Source: a virus
Direction: 5' to 3' (one strand)
IMG/VR virus record: IMGVR_UViG_3300042485_001870
Span: 1 to 64,000 of that record
DNA length: 64,000 nt
Below are positions 31,412 to 39,985 of this stretch, piece by piece. Position 1 is the first letter of the stretch. Every line of letters begins with the position of its first letter. A program made the translations under genes and the position numbers. The notes beneath the pieces were generated by a model. The model was not told the origin of the DNA. It was given only the letters and a program-made list of their open reading frames with translations, and searched no databases.

Positions 31412-31906
31412 TTAAGGAACATCGTTGATATGTTGGTCGAATTCTAATATCTCTTTAGTTGCTTCAGCTGTTTCATATTTTGCAAGCAAATCACCATAAT
31501 GACCTACTGCTTTTCTTTGTATTTCCAAAAATTGTAATAAGAATTGCCCTACTACACAATCTTCATCTTCTGCTTTTTTGTAGAACTCTTTATATTTATT
31601 ATACACTTCAAGCTCCATTTCATATCCTATTTCTAAAGATTCTCCAATAGTCTTTACTTTATCTTTAATAGCTTCAATTGAAGGCATGTCGGCGCAATCA
31701 CCCATGTCATTTTGGAATTCAACATGCATTTGATAATGCGTTAATTCTTCAGCGCTTTCTGTTAAAAAATATTTTTGTGTACCAAAGAAGCCATATTGTT
31801 GCATTTGGTTAGCCAAAGCTTTCCATAAATTAGATTGATATAACTCTAGATATAACGCCTCTTGCAAGACGCTTTTCATACTTTTCGATAATAAGGATTT
31901 TACCAT
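31412..31906 (-). CDS. Ferritin-like diiron protein
   Basis: 164 residues, four-helix bundle size. Candidate ferroxidase ligands occur at ferritin spacing: E21 on helix A, E54 and H57 on helix B (ESAEELTHY), E98 on helix C (EMELEVY), E128 in FLEIQRK on helix D. The distances E21-E54 (33), E54-H57 (3) and E54-E98 (44) equal those of E. coli FtnA (17/50/53/94). It would store or oxidise iron, or use the diiron site for another reaction. It is one base downstream of the portal gene and upstream of the scaffold, so it may be packaged in or attached to the virion (inference). Confidence 0.75.
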   Translation of the reverse strand: MVKSLLSKSMKSVLQEALYLELYQSNLWKALANQMQQYGFFGTQKYFLTESAEELTHYQMHVEFQNDMGDCADMPSIEAIKDKVKTIGESLEIGYEMELEVYNKYKEFYKKAEDEDCVVGQFLLQFLEIQRKAVGHYGDLLAKYETAEATKEILEFDQHINDVP

Positions 31907-31907
31907 T

Positions 31908-34274
31908 TTATTTTGTTTTCATTGTTTGTACTTGCTTTCTGTCACTTACCGCTATTCTAGCATCTGCTGCTATTCTTTGAGCGATAACTTTTGCTTCTTT
32001 TTGTATTTCAGCTTCTTGAATATCTTTATCCTTCTTGCCCATTTGAATAATATATTCCCATTGTTTTTCGGCATTAATTTTAGCTATATCTGCATTTAAT
32101 TGGTCTTGCAATGTGATACGCTTTTCTTGTTCAGCTGTTTGAACTGCCATTGCATTACCTTGAGAAGCTTCTCTTACCTTCTGTAATTCATATTCCTGCA
32201 TCTTCTCTCTACGCTTCTTAATCTTATATGCAAGTATCATTGATGCCATTTTTAAATTACGGCAACTCATTACAAGTATTTTATCTTCAGGCTCAATCAA
32301 TCCTTGAGAATCTCTAATGTTTAATTCTTGTATTAGTTGTTGTCTTTCGTAATCAGATGGGCTATCTTCAATAAATATACCAAACTCATGAATAGATAAA
32401 TCAGGATTAATTTGGAAAAATTTAACGGTTTCCGTACCCAATGCTCTACCATAACCTTCTACCTTACCTAACTTGACAGCTATCTGTACTTTTGCAACAA
32501 TAGCGTCAGCAACATTTTGTACCAATTGCTTGTCCGCAAAACTTAATAAGTATAAAGCATTATTAGTGCTTTCCATTGCAGCGTTTGCAACTGGAACTAA
32601 TGTTTTTGCATTTGGAGTAGAACCATCTGTCAATTCATTTAATCCTGATATTTGACGCATCATATCAATAGTGTTTTGCAACTCTTGATACAATTGACCA
32701 AATACAGCTAATTGCCCTGAAGCTTCAATGCTTACTGGCTTGTAGTTTGGATTTTGACTTAACAAATCTGTTGAACGATAAGGTACAACAAAATTAGAAA
32801 ATATAAAATCCATAACCTTTGTTGGATTCATCTTATCACCACCACCACCAAAATCAACTCCTTCTAATGCATTTAAATCTATATTTATTAAATACGGAAT
32901 TAATTTATTAGACATATTTTGAAGCCTGAACCAAGCTAAACAAGCTTTATCTTCTAATGGAATCAATCTTTCTGTAATGCCTGCGAAACGCATTTTATAG
33001 AAATTCCATGAGTATAATTGGATGTTTAATTTTGTATCCCACCAAGACGAAGGCTGTCTAATTTGATTTTCAGACATACCCCAATCATACATATAATCGG
33101 TTTGAATTAACCATTTGCATTTATAAACAACCTTTTTAGTAACAGGCATATATACAGGCTCGGCTTGTCCTTTGCTTTTTGAGTCAACTAAACTAGGTAC
33201 AGAACCTGCGTAGTCAAACTTTTCAATAGTGCCTTTCTCGTTAACCGCCAAGTCCATTTTGCTTGAATCCTGATACTTTGTTTTACCAAAGCGAGCATTA
33301 CCTCTGTTATCTATTTCTTCTTTATAAGTGTAATCATTCCATGATAGGAATTCAAAATCTAAAATAAGCACCTTAAAACGATTCCAATATTTTGAATAGT
33401 CTGTGCCATACATAAAATTAGATGGGTTACCAAAACGTCCGGCTACAGATTGAACTATCAAATTTAATTGGTCGGGGGAAAAATAAGGTGCTAGGTCCCC
33501 TACATATACTTCTCTAACTTCTCCGAAATGTACTAAATCGGAAAAGTCATTTTTTGCGCAATACGATAATACTAAATTTTCAGGATTAACTTCTCTTACA
33601 TTCACCGCACCATTCTCATCTATATATTCAGTATATCCACCAATACCAAAATCAAATAAATTTTCAATAGTTCTTTTTCTTTTCTCGTCAAATTTATTTT
33701 TATACATTGTCAAAGCAATAGCACATTCTGCTTCCATTGCCATAACATGTTTGTAACCAAATTGTTGTTCCATTAACAACTGCTCCATATCTTCAGGCTC
33801 ACCCTCCATTGGTTTTAATACTGGGCTATTAGCTAATTGCTCATTACCTGCCTTTATTGCAGCTTCACGCATCATCACCTTAACTTTCATTTCATTAAAG
33901 CGTTCATCTTCTTCACTTTTAGCCAAAGGGTCAACTGCAAATGCTTGCAAATCATAACGCCTTTGAACAAGTTTTGAAATAGCTATCTCTCTATACTTTG
34001 TTAAAAATGATGGTGGAGTCCAATCCGTATTAAGCCATGTTTTATCTGTTTGCTCATCTACATTCAAAAGTTTTTTATACTTTGTAGTGCTTTGTCTTCC
34101 TAATGCATACTCTCTTATTTCATTCATTTTTGATTGACCGAAATTCAACATATTATTTGGCACATAACCACGGGAATCACCCCATGCCGCTTTGCAATAT
34201 TGAAGTATCCAATCATATCCTTTTTCCCTTGGGTCAATCTGTTGATTAGGGTATGTATTTGTAGCTTGTTGCAT
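31908..34274 (-). CDS. Portal protein
   Basis: 788 residues, a large portal of the size seen in crAss-like and related Bacteroidetes phages. N-terminal wing region with RGYVPNNMLNFGQSKMNEIREYALG, a central region rich in strands, SGLNELTDGSTPNAKTLVPV around 540-560 (a common portal clip/stem landmark), and a long C-terminal coiled-coil tail (about 690-780) rich in Lys/Glu/Gln. It would form the dodecameric channel through which DNA enters. It lies next to the capsid genes and behind its own promoter, separated from terminase by the eight-gene glycan block. Confidence 0.8.
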   Translation of the reverse strand: MQQATNTYPNQQIDPREKGYDWILQYCKAAWGDSRGYVPNNMLNFGQSKMNEIREYALGRQSTTKYKKLLNVDEQTDKTWLNTDWTPPSFLTKYREIAISKLVQRRYDLQAFAVDPLAKSEEDERFNEMKVKVMMREAAIKAGNEQLANSPVLKPMEGEPEDMEQLLMEQQFGYKHVMAMEAECAIALTMYKNKFDEKRKRTIENLFDFGIGGYTEYIDENGAVNVREVNPENLVLSYCAKNDFSDLVHFGEVREVYVGDLAPYFSPDQLNLIVQSVAGRFGNPSNFMYGTDYSKYWNRFKVLILDFEFLSWNDYTYKEEIDNRGNARFGKTKYQDSSKMDLAVNEKGTIEKFDYAGSVPSLVDSKSKGQAEPVYMPVTKKVVYKCKWLIQTDYMYDWGMSENQIRQPSSWWDTKLNIQLYSWNFYKMRFAGITERLIPLEDKACLAWFRLQNMSNKLIPYLINIDLNALEGVDFGGGGDKMNPTKVMDFIFSNFVVPYRSTDLLSQNPNYKPVSIEASGQLAVFGQLYQELQNTIDMMRQISGLNELTDGSTPNAKTLVPVANAAMESTNNALYLLSFADKQLVQNVADAIVAKVQIAVKLGKVEGYGRALGTETVKFFQINPDLSIHEFGIFIEDSPSDYERQQLIQELNIRDSQGLIEPEDKILVMSCRNLKMASMILAYKIKKRREKMQEYELQKVREASQGNAMAVQTAEQEKRITLQDQLNADIAKINAEKQWEYIIQMGKKDKDIQEAEIQKEAKVIAQRIAADARIAVSDRKQVQTMKTK

Positions 34275-34295
34275 TAACTAAATAAAATTTATTAC

Positions 34296-34328
34296 CAAAA
34301 TTAATTAAAAGTAAATAAAAAAAACAAA
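34296..34328 (-). promoter_or_regulatory. Promoter for the portal-capsid operon
   Basis: Read on the - strand, TTTG (34325-34328), 21 nt, then TAATTTTG (34296-34303), 21 bases before the portal start codon. The downstream unit (portal, ferritin, scaffold, capsid) ends at the terminator at 28814-28842. Confidence 0.6.
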
Positions 34329-34347
34329 ATATATTTTATTAATTAAA

Positions 34348-34893
34348 TTAATATAATTCCCGTCCTATTAAAAGGTCATCATAATTCATTTCCATTTTTG
34401 TATTATAGGAAAATCCATTGTGTTGAATTGCTATAAAAGGGACAGATACATAATACTTTCCAAGACCTGCCAATGCCCTGTCAATATGAGCATCATCCGG
34501 TAAAGATAAGTAAGTTTCATAGAATTTTTTATTTACAATGTAGCAATGAAATCCGGAAAACTCTTTTACTGAATTATCCTTTAAAATCTCTCCTAAATAA
34601 ATACCACTTAAATATACATCAAAATCTTCAGGTTTATGCTCTAAAAAATAAGAAAAACTATTTTTGTTAGTAAAACGAACATCGTCTTCCATTATGCATA
34701 TTTCAGGCAAATTATTATCTAAAGCATACCTGACGCATTGTTTGTGTGCTAAATTTATAGCTTTCTTAACCGAATGACTATCATGAACTGCCGGAAAAAA
34801 TTTAAAATCTCTTATGCCTTGAGTCTTAAATTCCTGCATTAACATATCAAATCTAGTAGCTGAATCAAAATTATGGATTACTGCTATTTGCAT
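34348..34893 (-). CDS. GT25-like glycosyltransferase
   Basis: 181 residues. MEDDVRF near 68-74 is the acidic metal motif of GT25 (LPS galactosyltransferase-like) enzymes, preceded by LAHKQCVRYALDNNLPEICI, which fits the family pattern. The N-terminus (IHNFDSATRFDMLMQEF) matches the first strand and helix. It overlaps the exostosin-like gene by 23 bases and is the last gene of the glycan block. Confidence 0.72.
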   Translation of the reverse strand: MQIAVIHNFDSATRFDMLMQEFKTQGIRDFKFFPAVHDSHSVKKAINLAHKQCVRYALDNNLPEICIMEDDVRFTNKNSFSYFLEHKPEDFDVYLSGIYLGEILKDNSVKEFSGFHCYIVNKKFYETYLSLPDDAHIDRALAGLGKYYVSVPFIAIQHNGFSYNTKMEMNYDDLLIGRELY

Positions 34894-35689
34894 TTAGAAT
34901 GTTTTTAATCTTGTTAAAAGCCCCTTCGTATGTATAATATTCATTGTATATCTCCTTGATTTTTAACTGCTTATCTACTATCTGTAAATCAGTGTAGCTT
35001 TTTAAAATTTCCTCTATTTTACTTGAATCCTTTTCTTCTATTATAATTCCATAGTCTTCAAAATTAGCATCAAAGCAACTAATAAATTCATCTGAAATAT
35101 ATACAGGGATGGTTTCGTATTGCATACATTCTGCTATTCTAAAACTATTCAATCCATACCCCCTTGGACATAATCCGAATAATGAATGAGAGATTATATC
35201 GCAAAATGATTGTATGTCATGCTGCTTATCGGAAATATAAAAATCCTTATTCTGTATGTTAAATACATTTTCCCTAATTGGATGCGTATGTGTGCCAATA
35301 AATGATGCAAATATTGACTTGCTATGATTCCACTCGTATGAATGTGGCTTACACAATAACGGTATTTCCACCCCCGTCTTTTTGCTCATACTAAAAACCA
35401 AGATATCCAAATCTTTAAAATCAGTCATTACCCCGTCATCATATTGGCAAATAGTCCAATATTTTAAATCTTTAGGCAACTTATCTACATAGTCTTGTAA
35501 TTGCTTTCTTGCTACAGGATTATTACCATAATTATTATTTACATGATATGCTGTCCATTGAATTGGAAGGTAATGCCTTTCAGTGTTTGGGATATGCTCG
35601 TGTGAAACCCAATCTTCAAATATAATATCATTTTCCCAAGGATATATTGTATTTATTGTTGGAGTAAATTCTTCTGGTATGTGTATCAT
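34871..35689 (-). CDS. Exostosin-like (GT47-type) glycosyltransferase
   Basis: 272 residues. The C-terminal half carries the exostosin/GT47 signature: LFGLCPRGYGLNSFRIAECM followed by ETIPVYISDE (about 165-200), where the Arg and Glu contact the donor sugar nucleotide. GTHTHPIREN near 130 also fits. Related enzymes transfer glucuronic acid, GlcNAc, galactose or arabinose. It overlaps both neighbours (4 and 23 bases). Confidence 0.75.
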   Translation of the reverse strand: MIHIPEEFTPTINTIYPWENDIIFEDWVSHEHIPNTERHYLPIQWTAYHVNNNYGNNPVARKQLQDYVDKLPKDLKYWTICQYDDGVMTDFKDLDILVFSMSKKTGVEIPLLCKPHSYEWNHSKSIFASFIGTHTHPIRENVFNIQNKDFYISDKQHDIQSFCDIISHSLFGLCPRGYGLNSFRIAECMQYETIPVYISDEFISCFDANFEDYGIIIEEKDSSKIEEILKSYTDLQIVDKQLKIKEIYNEYYTYEGAFNKIKNILNANSSNP

Positions 35690-36321
35690 ATTTTGTATTT
35701 ACGGATATATAATGCATCTGTCCACGTTTCGGCTACCCACTCCCCCGTTTCAACTCTTTCAAATCCTCTTTGCAACATGAAATAATCAAGCTCCTCTATC
35801 AACATGCACCCCTTATACGTTTCTTTCATATTCACCTCAAGCAATGCGTAATCAATATTTTTAATCAAATCGCCCATCCCTTCTATTGCTAAATGCTCCG
35901 CACCTTGTAAGTCTACATTCAGGAAATTTATAGTAGATACATCTACATCTTTTAGCAATGTATCTACTCTTTGTGTTTTCATAGCTATTTGTTCTACATA
36001 ATGCACTTCAGGATGAATCAATGCATGAACTCCTAATTCCAAAATTGATGAACTTTGACTTTCATTATTTGAAACATTAAATACCACTTCATCGCCATCC
36101 ACATTACTCAAGCAAGCATTATATGCTGTTTGTTGTGGGTATGGTTTTATATTATGCTGGAGGTCTAAATAAACTTTAGGTATAGCCTCTACCCATATAA
36201 CTTTCCCCTTGCAATAATTGTCATAGGCATCTCTTTCCTGTCCGGTAGAAGCTCCTAAATGCAACACCCCGTTTATATCTAACTTATGCTTGTTGACTAA
36301 ATAGTCAAATGAAATCATCAT
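35686..36321 (-). CDS. FkbM-family methyltransferase
   Basis: 211 residues. GVLHLGASTGQERDAY (about 19-34) is motif I, VIWVEAIP follows, and INFLNVDLQGAEHLAIEG (about 130-147) is the FkbM signature with Asp-x-x-Gly-Ala-Glu. Together with the GDP-mannose epimerase gene (overlap of four bases) this points to an O-methylated sugar. Second FkbM enzyme in the window; the two are clearly not recent copies. Confidence 0.85.
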   Translation of the reverse strand: MMISFDYLVNKHKLDINGVLHLGASTGQERDAYDNYCKGKVIWVEAIPKVYLDLQHNIKPYPQQTAYNACLSNVDGDEVVFNVSNNESQSSSILELGVHALIHPEVHYVEQIAMKTQRVDTLLKDVDVSTINFLNVDLQGAEHLAIEGMGDLIKNIDYALLEVNMKETYKGCMLIEELDYFMLQRGFERVETGEWVAETWTDALYIRKYKI

Positions 36322-37325
36322 ATACTTGCGTTTTTATTAACTTGATTATCTATCCAAACATATAAATTTTCTAACCCTGTTTTTAAAGGCTTTGATGGTC
36401 GCCACCCTAAAACTTCTTGTATTAACTCATTATTTGAATTTCTTCCTCTTACGCCTATTGCGTTAGATTCTATATTTTTAATTTTTATATTTTTACCCGA
36501 AATGCTAATTACTAATTTAGCTAAATCGTTAATAGATATAATTTCATCAGAACCAATATTAACTGGTTTTCTATAATCAGATTCAAGCAATCTCATCACA
36601 CCTTCTATACATTCATCTATATATAAAAAAGACCTTGTTTGTAAACCATCTCCCCATATTTCTATTTCCCCTCCATCTTTAGTTTCGCATACTTTTCTAG
36701 TAACAGCGGCTGGAGCTTTTTCTTTACCACCAATCCATGTACCATCTTCTCCAAATATATTATGAAATCTAGCTATTCTTATATCAAGACCATAATTTCT
36801 ATGAAAAGAATTAAATAGTATTTCACTAAATATCTTTTCCCATCCATACGGGCTATCCGGATTAGCTGGGAAGCAATCACTTTCTCTCAACCCTTTATTA
36901 TCAGTAGACTCTTGTATTTCTTGCGGGTATGCGCAAGCGCTTGATGAAAAGAATAATTTTTTAACGCCACATTTGGAAGCGTAAAATGCAATATTTAAAT
37001 TTACCAATGCAGAATTATGCATAACATTTGCATCATTATCTCCTGAAAAAATATACCCTGCGCCACCCATATCCGCCGCCATTTGAATAACTAAATCAAA
37101 TGCATTATCCTTATCTAATAAATTATGTTGTTTTGGCGACCATAAAACCCTGCTAACTAATTGCTCATCTCTTAAATCCCCAACGATAAATTCATCTGCT
37201 TTTGTTTCAGAATGTTCTGGGTATTTCAAATCTACGCCTCTAACCCAATAACCATCATTTTTTAATCTTTTAACCATGTGGCTACCTATAAACCCACCTG
37301 CACCACAAACTAGAGCTGTTTTCAT
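36318..37325 (-). CDS. gme: GDP-mannose 3,5-epimerase
   Basis: 335 residues, extended SDR. GAGGFIGS (8-15) binds NAD. C131, Y160-x-x-x-K164 and K203 correspond to C145, Y174/K178 and K217 of plant GDP-mannose 3,5-epimerase with a constant offset of 14, so both catalytic acid/base residues are kept. Long runs such as RFHNIFG, GGKEKAPAA, WGDGLQTRSF and GVRGRNSNN match the plant enzyme closely. It converts GDP-D-mannose to GDP-L-galactose and GDP-L-gulose. The GT11-type transferase one gene upstream (37912) is a natural user of GDP-L-galactose, an analogue of GDP-fucose. Confidence 0.88.
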   Translation of the reverse strand: MKTALVCGAGGFIGSHMVKRLKNDGYWVRGVDLKYPEHSETKADEFIVGDLRDEQLVSRVLWSPKQHNLLDKDNAFDLVIQMAADMGGAGYIFSGDNDANVMHNSALVNLNIAFYASKCGVKKLFFSSSACAYPQEIQESTDNKGLRESDCFPANPDSPYGWEKIFSEILFNSFHRNYGLDIRIARFHNIFGEDGTWIGGKEKAPAAVTRKVCETKDGGEIEIWGDGLQTRSFLYIDECIEGVMRLLESDYRKPVNIGSDEIISINDLAKLVISISGKNIKIKNIESNAIGVRGRNSNNELIQEVLGWRPSKPLKTGLENLYVWIDNQVNKNASI

Positions 37326-37327
37326 GT

Positions 37328-37915
37328 TTATTTATTTAATTTTAAATACCATTGTTTCTTAAACCACCATAATCCCCAATTATTCAAAGTATCTTCTGAA
37401 TGTAAAATATCTTCGGGATTAAAAGTTTGCCCATCTAATTCATCTCTTAAAAAAACTTTAGGGACTACTTCGTCAACCGCTCTCATTACTTCAGGAGCAT
37501 TGTAATCATGCCCTGCTAATATGTTTTCATCTTTTACCTTTGGATACCAAGCTTTTATTTCTTTTTTAGTTTCCTCGTAAGTATGTGACGAATCAATGTA
37601 ACAAAAATCAAGATAACCATCATTAAATAATTTTACAGCCTCTAAACTTTCAAATGGAACTACTTCAATAAACTCCCCTAATCCACTTTTTATAATGTTT
37701 TGATATATAGTTTTCATTTGTAAATAACCGCCATAATCCATGTTATCTACCATATACAATTTAAACTTTTTGCCAAGTCGGTTTATTTCTTGCGCTAAAT
37801 AAATAGCACTATCCCCGTTTGCCACACCCACTTCGCAAACTTTGCAATCATTTGGAAGCTCTTTTGCAATTCTTTGATAGAAATGCTGAAAATCAAACAT
37901 AATTAATTCACTCAT
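37328..37915 (-). CDS. SAM-dependent methyltransferase
   Basis: About 195 residues. The frame is open to 37966, but ATG 37915 overlaps the upstream stop as ATGA and is the likely start. Motif I is CKVCEVGVANGDSAIY, then LYMVDNMDY, LDFCYIDSSHTYEETKKEI and NILAGHDYNAPEV. The order and wording match the enzyme at 10980-11591, so both belong to the Methyltransf_24-type sugar methyltransferases. The last step, HDYN, is where such enzymes bind metal. Confidence 0.8.
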   Translation of the reverse strand: MSELIMFDFQHFYQRIAKELPNDCKVCEVGVANGDSAIYLAQEINRLGKKFKLYMVDNMDYGGYLQMKTIYQNIIKSGLGEFIEVVPFESLEAVKLFNDGYLDFCYIDSSHTYEETKKEIKAWYPKVKDENILAGHDYNAPEVMRAVDEVVPKVFLRDELDGQTFNPEDILHSEDTLNNWGLWWFKKQWYLKLNK

Positions 37916-38649
37916 AATTTTATCCATTCGGGTTTTACAATATCGCTTGTATCTAATCCGCACCATCCTTCGCTAAACCAAAATTGCGGGAATATTACTT
38001 TTTTATTTTCGTTTCTGTTTAAATAAGCTCCCCACCAACTAAATGTAGACGGGCTACATATTTGATGCTCACACCAACTCATTTCTATTAAATCACTTTG
38101 CTCATCTGTATTTCCGGAATATTCGCAATCATTTCTATGTTTAAACGCATCCATACACCAAGCAATGTCATCAGAGAAAAACTTAAATTTATAATCAGGA
38201 AACATAGCCATAGCTTTTTCATACCATTCAATAGTAACTTCAGGATGTTTTTCTCTTAAAGTAACATAATCTCCTCGTCTAACATGAACTGCAACATATC
38301 CCTCTTTTTTTACCCAGTCAAATTTTAATAAATATAAAATCTCACTTCTGTATTCATCAAAGTATTTTGCAGTTTGTCTATAACCTTCAACGATTATATT
38401 CTTATCTCTCCAAGATTCTTCAAAAGGCAACTCTTCATACGAGTGCTTACCTTCCCATAATTGTATTTTCTCTAAACTTGGATTATATGTATTATCAATT
38501 AAATGATGACAATAAATAGGACTCCATTTTGGATTGCTTGTTTCTAATGGGACTGTAAATTCTAAATCATGTTTTATAGCATAAGCTATGGCTGTCGCAC
38601 ATTCAAATAAAAAATTACCCATTCTCCCTGCGTTTGTAAAAGATACCAT
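37912..38649 (-). CDS. GT11-type (alpha-1,2-fucosyltransferase-like) glycosyltransferase
   Basis: 245 residues. GRMGNFLFECATA (8-20) matches the N-terminal GxLGNQxF motif, HVRRGDYV (122-129) is the strongly conserved GDP-sugar-binding motif, and SPSTFSWWGAYL near 205 is the third GT11 motif. These transferases use GDP-L-fucose. Here the phage supplies a GDP-mannose 3,5-epimerase two genes away, so L-galactose is a possible donor sugar (inference). Confidence 0.85.
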   Translation of the reverse strand: MVSFTNAGRMGNFLFECATAIAYAIKHDLEFTVPLETSNPKWSPIYCHHLIDNTYNPSLEKIQLWEGKHSYEELPFEESWRDKNIIVEGYRQTAKYFDEYRSEILYLLKFDWVKKEGYVAVHVRRGDYVTLREKHPEVTIEWYEKAMAMFPDYKFKFFSDDIAWCMDAFKHRNDCEYSGNTDEQSDLIEMSWCEHQICSPSTFSWWGAYLNRNENKKVIFPQFWFSEGWCGLDTSDIVKPEWIKL

Positions 38650-38666
38650 AAGTAAAATTAATTAAT

Positions 38667-39362
38667 TTAATTTAATTTCCTAATCTTTTCTATTAATATT
38701 TCTCTAAAATCACCTGTTCTTTGAACATTATTTATATAGTGAGATTGATTGTGAACTAAATGCTCATACCTTAACCCGTGAACAATATGGATATACTTAC
38801 CTGACATTAGCCAATTATAATTTTGGAATAAGCTATCACTTGTTACGGGGTCTGTTGTAGCATCCCAAACATCACAATAAGCATTTTTGTTTACAAAATA
38901 ATTCATACAATTTAAGCAAGTTTCAAACATTGGCTTATCTATGTATTCTTTTAAGTTGTCTTTGCTAACTATTAAATCTGAATATTCTGTATAATTGAAT
39001 GTTGGTTTTGCCCAATCAGGAGCTAAAATCATATCTTCCGCCCATTCTTGTTCAAAAATTTTATCAAGGTATGATTTATCTATTTGATTATCAGAGTCTA
39101 ATATAATGCAATAGTCGGTAGGAGATAAACTAATAGATATATACTTATTAGCATAACAATCTCTATTAGTCAAATTTCTATATAATTTAACTTTAGATAA
39201 TTTATCACACTCCTCCTTTAATTTGTTATAAATATGCATTTCGCTTGCATCATCTACAATGATAATAGCTTCTACCCTGTCATCATTGTAAACTTCTTTA
39301 AAACTATTTAATGTCATTTCTACTCTATTCCAAGTAGGTATGCAGATTGATAATGTTCTCAT
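38667..39362 (-). CDS. GT2 glycosyltransferase
   Basis: 231 residues. The GT-A start is LSICIPTWNRVEMTLNSF (4-21), IIIVDDAS (34-41) is the nucleotide-binding motif, and CIILDSDNQID (about 90-100) holds the DxD. Size is that of a single catalytic domain with no membrane helix. It overlaps the GT25 gene by four bases. Confidence 0.85.
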   Translation of the reverse strand: MRTLSICIPTWNRVEMTLNSFKEVYNDDRVEAIIIVDDASEMHIYNKLKEECDKLSKVKLYRNLTNRDCYANKYISISLSPTDYCIILDSDNQIDKSYLDKIFEQEWAEDMILAPDWAKPTFNYTEYSDLIVSKDNLKEYIDKPMFETCLNCMNYFVNKNAYCDVWDATTDPVTSDSLFQNYNWLMSGKYIHIVHGLRYEHLVHNQSHYINNVQRTGDFREILIEKIRKLN

Positions 39363-39985
39363 GGTTGTATTTCTCCTAGTTTTTGATAGTATCTGTTTTC
39401 TATGAATGGTCGCCAGTCTATAAATTGACCGCCTATATCAGACATTCCTTCTTTCTGTGTGCAAAGTAACGGATATGTTATGTAAGTTTGCTGCATAGGT
39501 TGTATTTTTTCAACAATACAATTATCTATCGGAGCATATAGCCCTTGAATTAATATCTCTTTCATCCCTTGCAATGACAAAGCCCAAGCGTGGGTAGCGA
39601 AAGCCTTTTCTACTCTTAATAAATTAGGGGATGTTCTTGCTCTAAAACCGCCAGTAACCTGCGCTCCTAATAGTAATATATGCCAAGCTTCGGGTAGTTG
39701 TTTTACTACCTTTTCCATTGTTTCATTAGGGTTGCCACACGATTCAACAAACATTGCATCGTCTTCAAAAATTAATACTGAATCCCATTTGTTTTCAATT
39801 GCTTTTTCAAATATACCCTGCACTGTAAGGCGTAGTCCTTCTGCTCCTTTTTCATGCTTAATAGCATTAACTAGCTCATACGGAATACTCCATTTATCTA
39901 ATTCGCCGGCTATATCTAATAACCTATCAGTTCTTTCGGGTAAATTTATAACGAATATTTTCGTAAAAAAGTCTGTCCACGCCAT
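39359..39985 (-). CDS. GT25 glycosyltransferase
   Basis: 208 residues. FVINLPERTDRL (11-22) is the canonical GT25 start, VLIFEDDAMFV near 70-80 holds the acidic motif, and FATHAWALSLQGMKEIL (about 130-146) fits the end of the domain. Its start codon overlaps the terminase stop by one base (TAATG), so the glycan block is translationally tied to the packaging gene. Confidence 0.88.
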   Translation of the reverse strand: MAWTDFFTKIFVINLPERTDRLLDIAGELDKWSIPYELVNAIKHEKGAEGLRLTVQGIFEKAIENKWDSVLIFEDDAMFVESCGNPNETMEKVVKQLPEAWHILLLGAQVTGGFRARTSPNLLRVEKAFATHAWALSLQGMKEILIQGLYAPIDNCIVEKIQPMQQTYITYPLLCTQKEGMSDIGGQFIDWRPFIENRYYQKLGEIQP

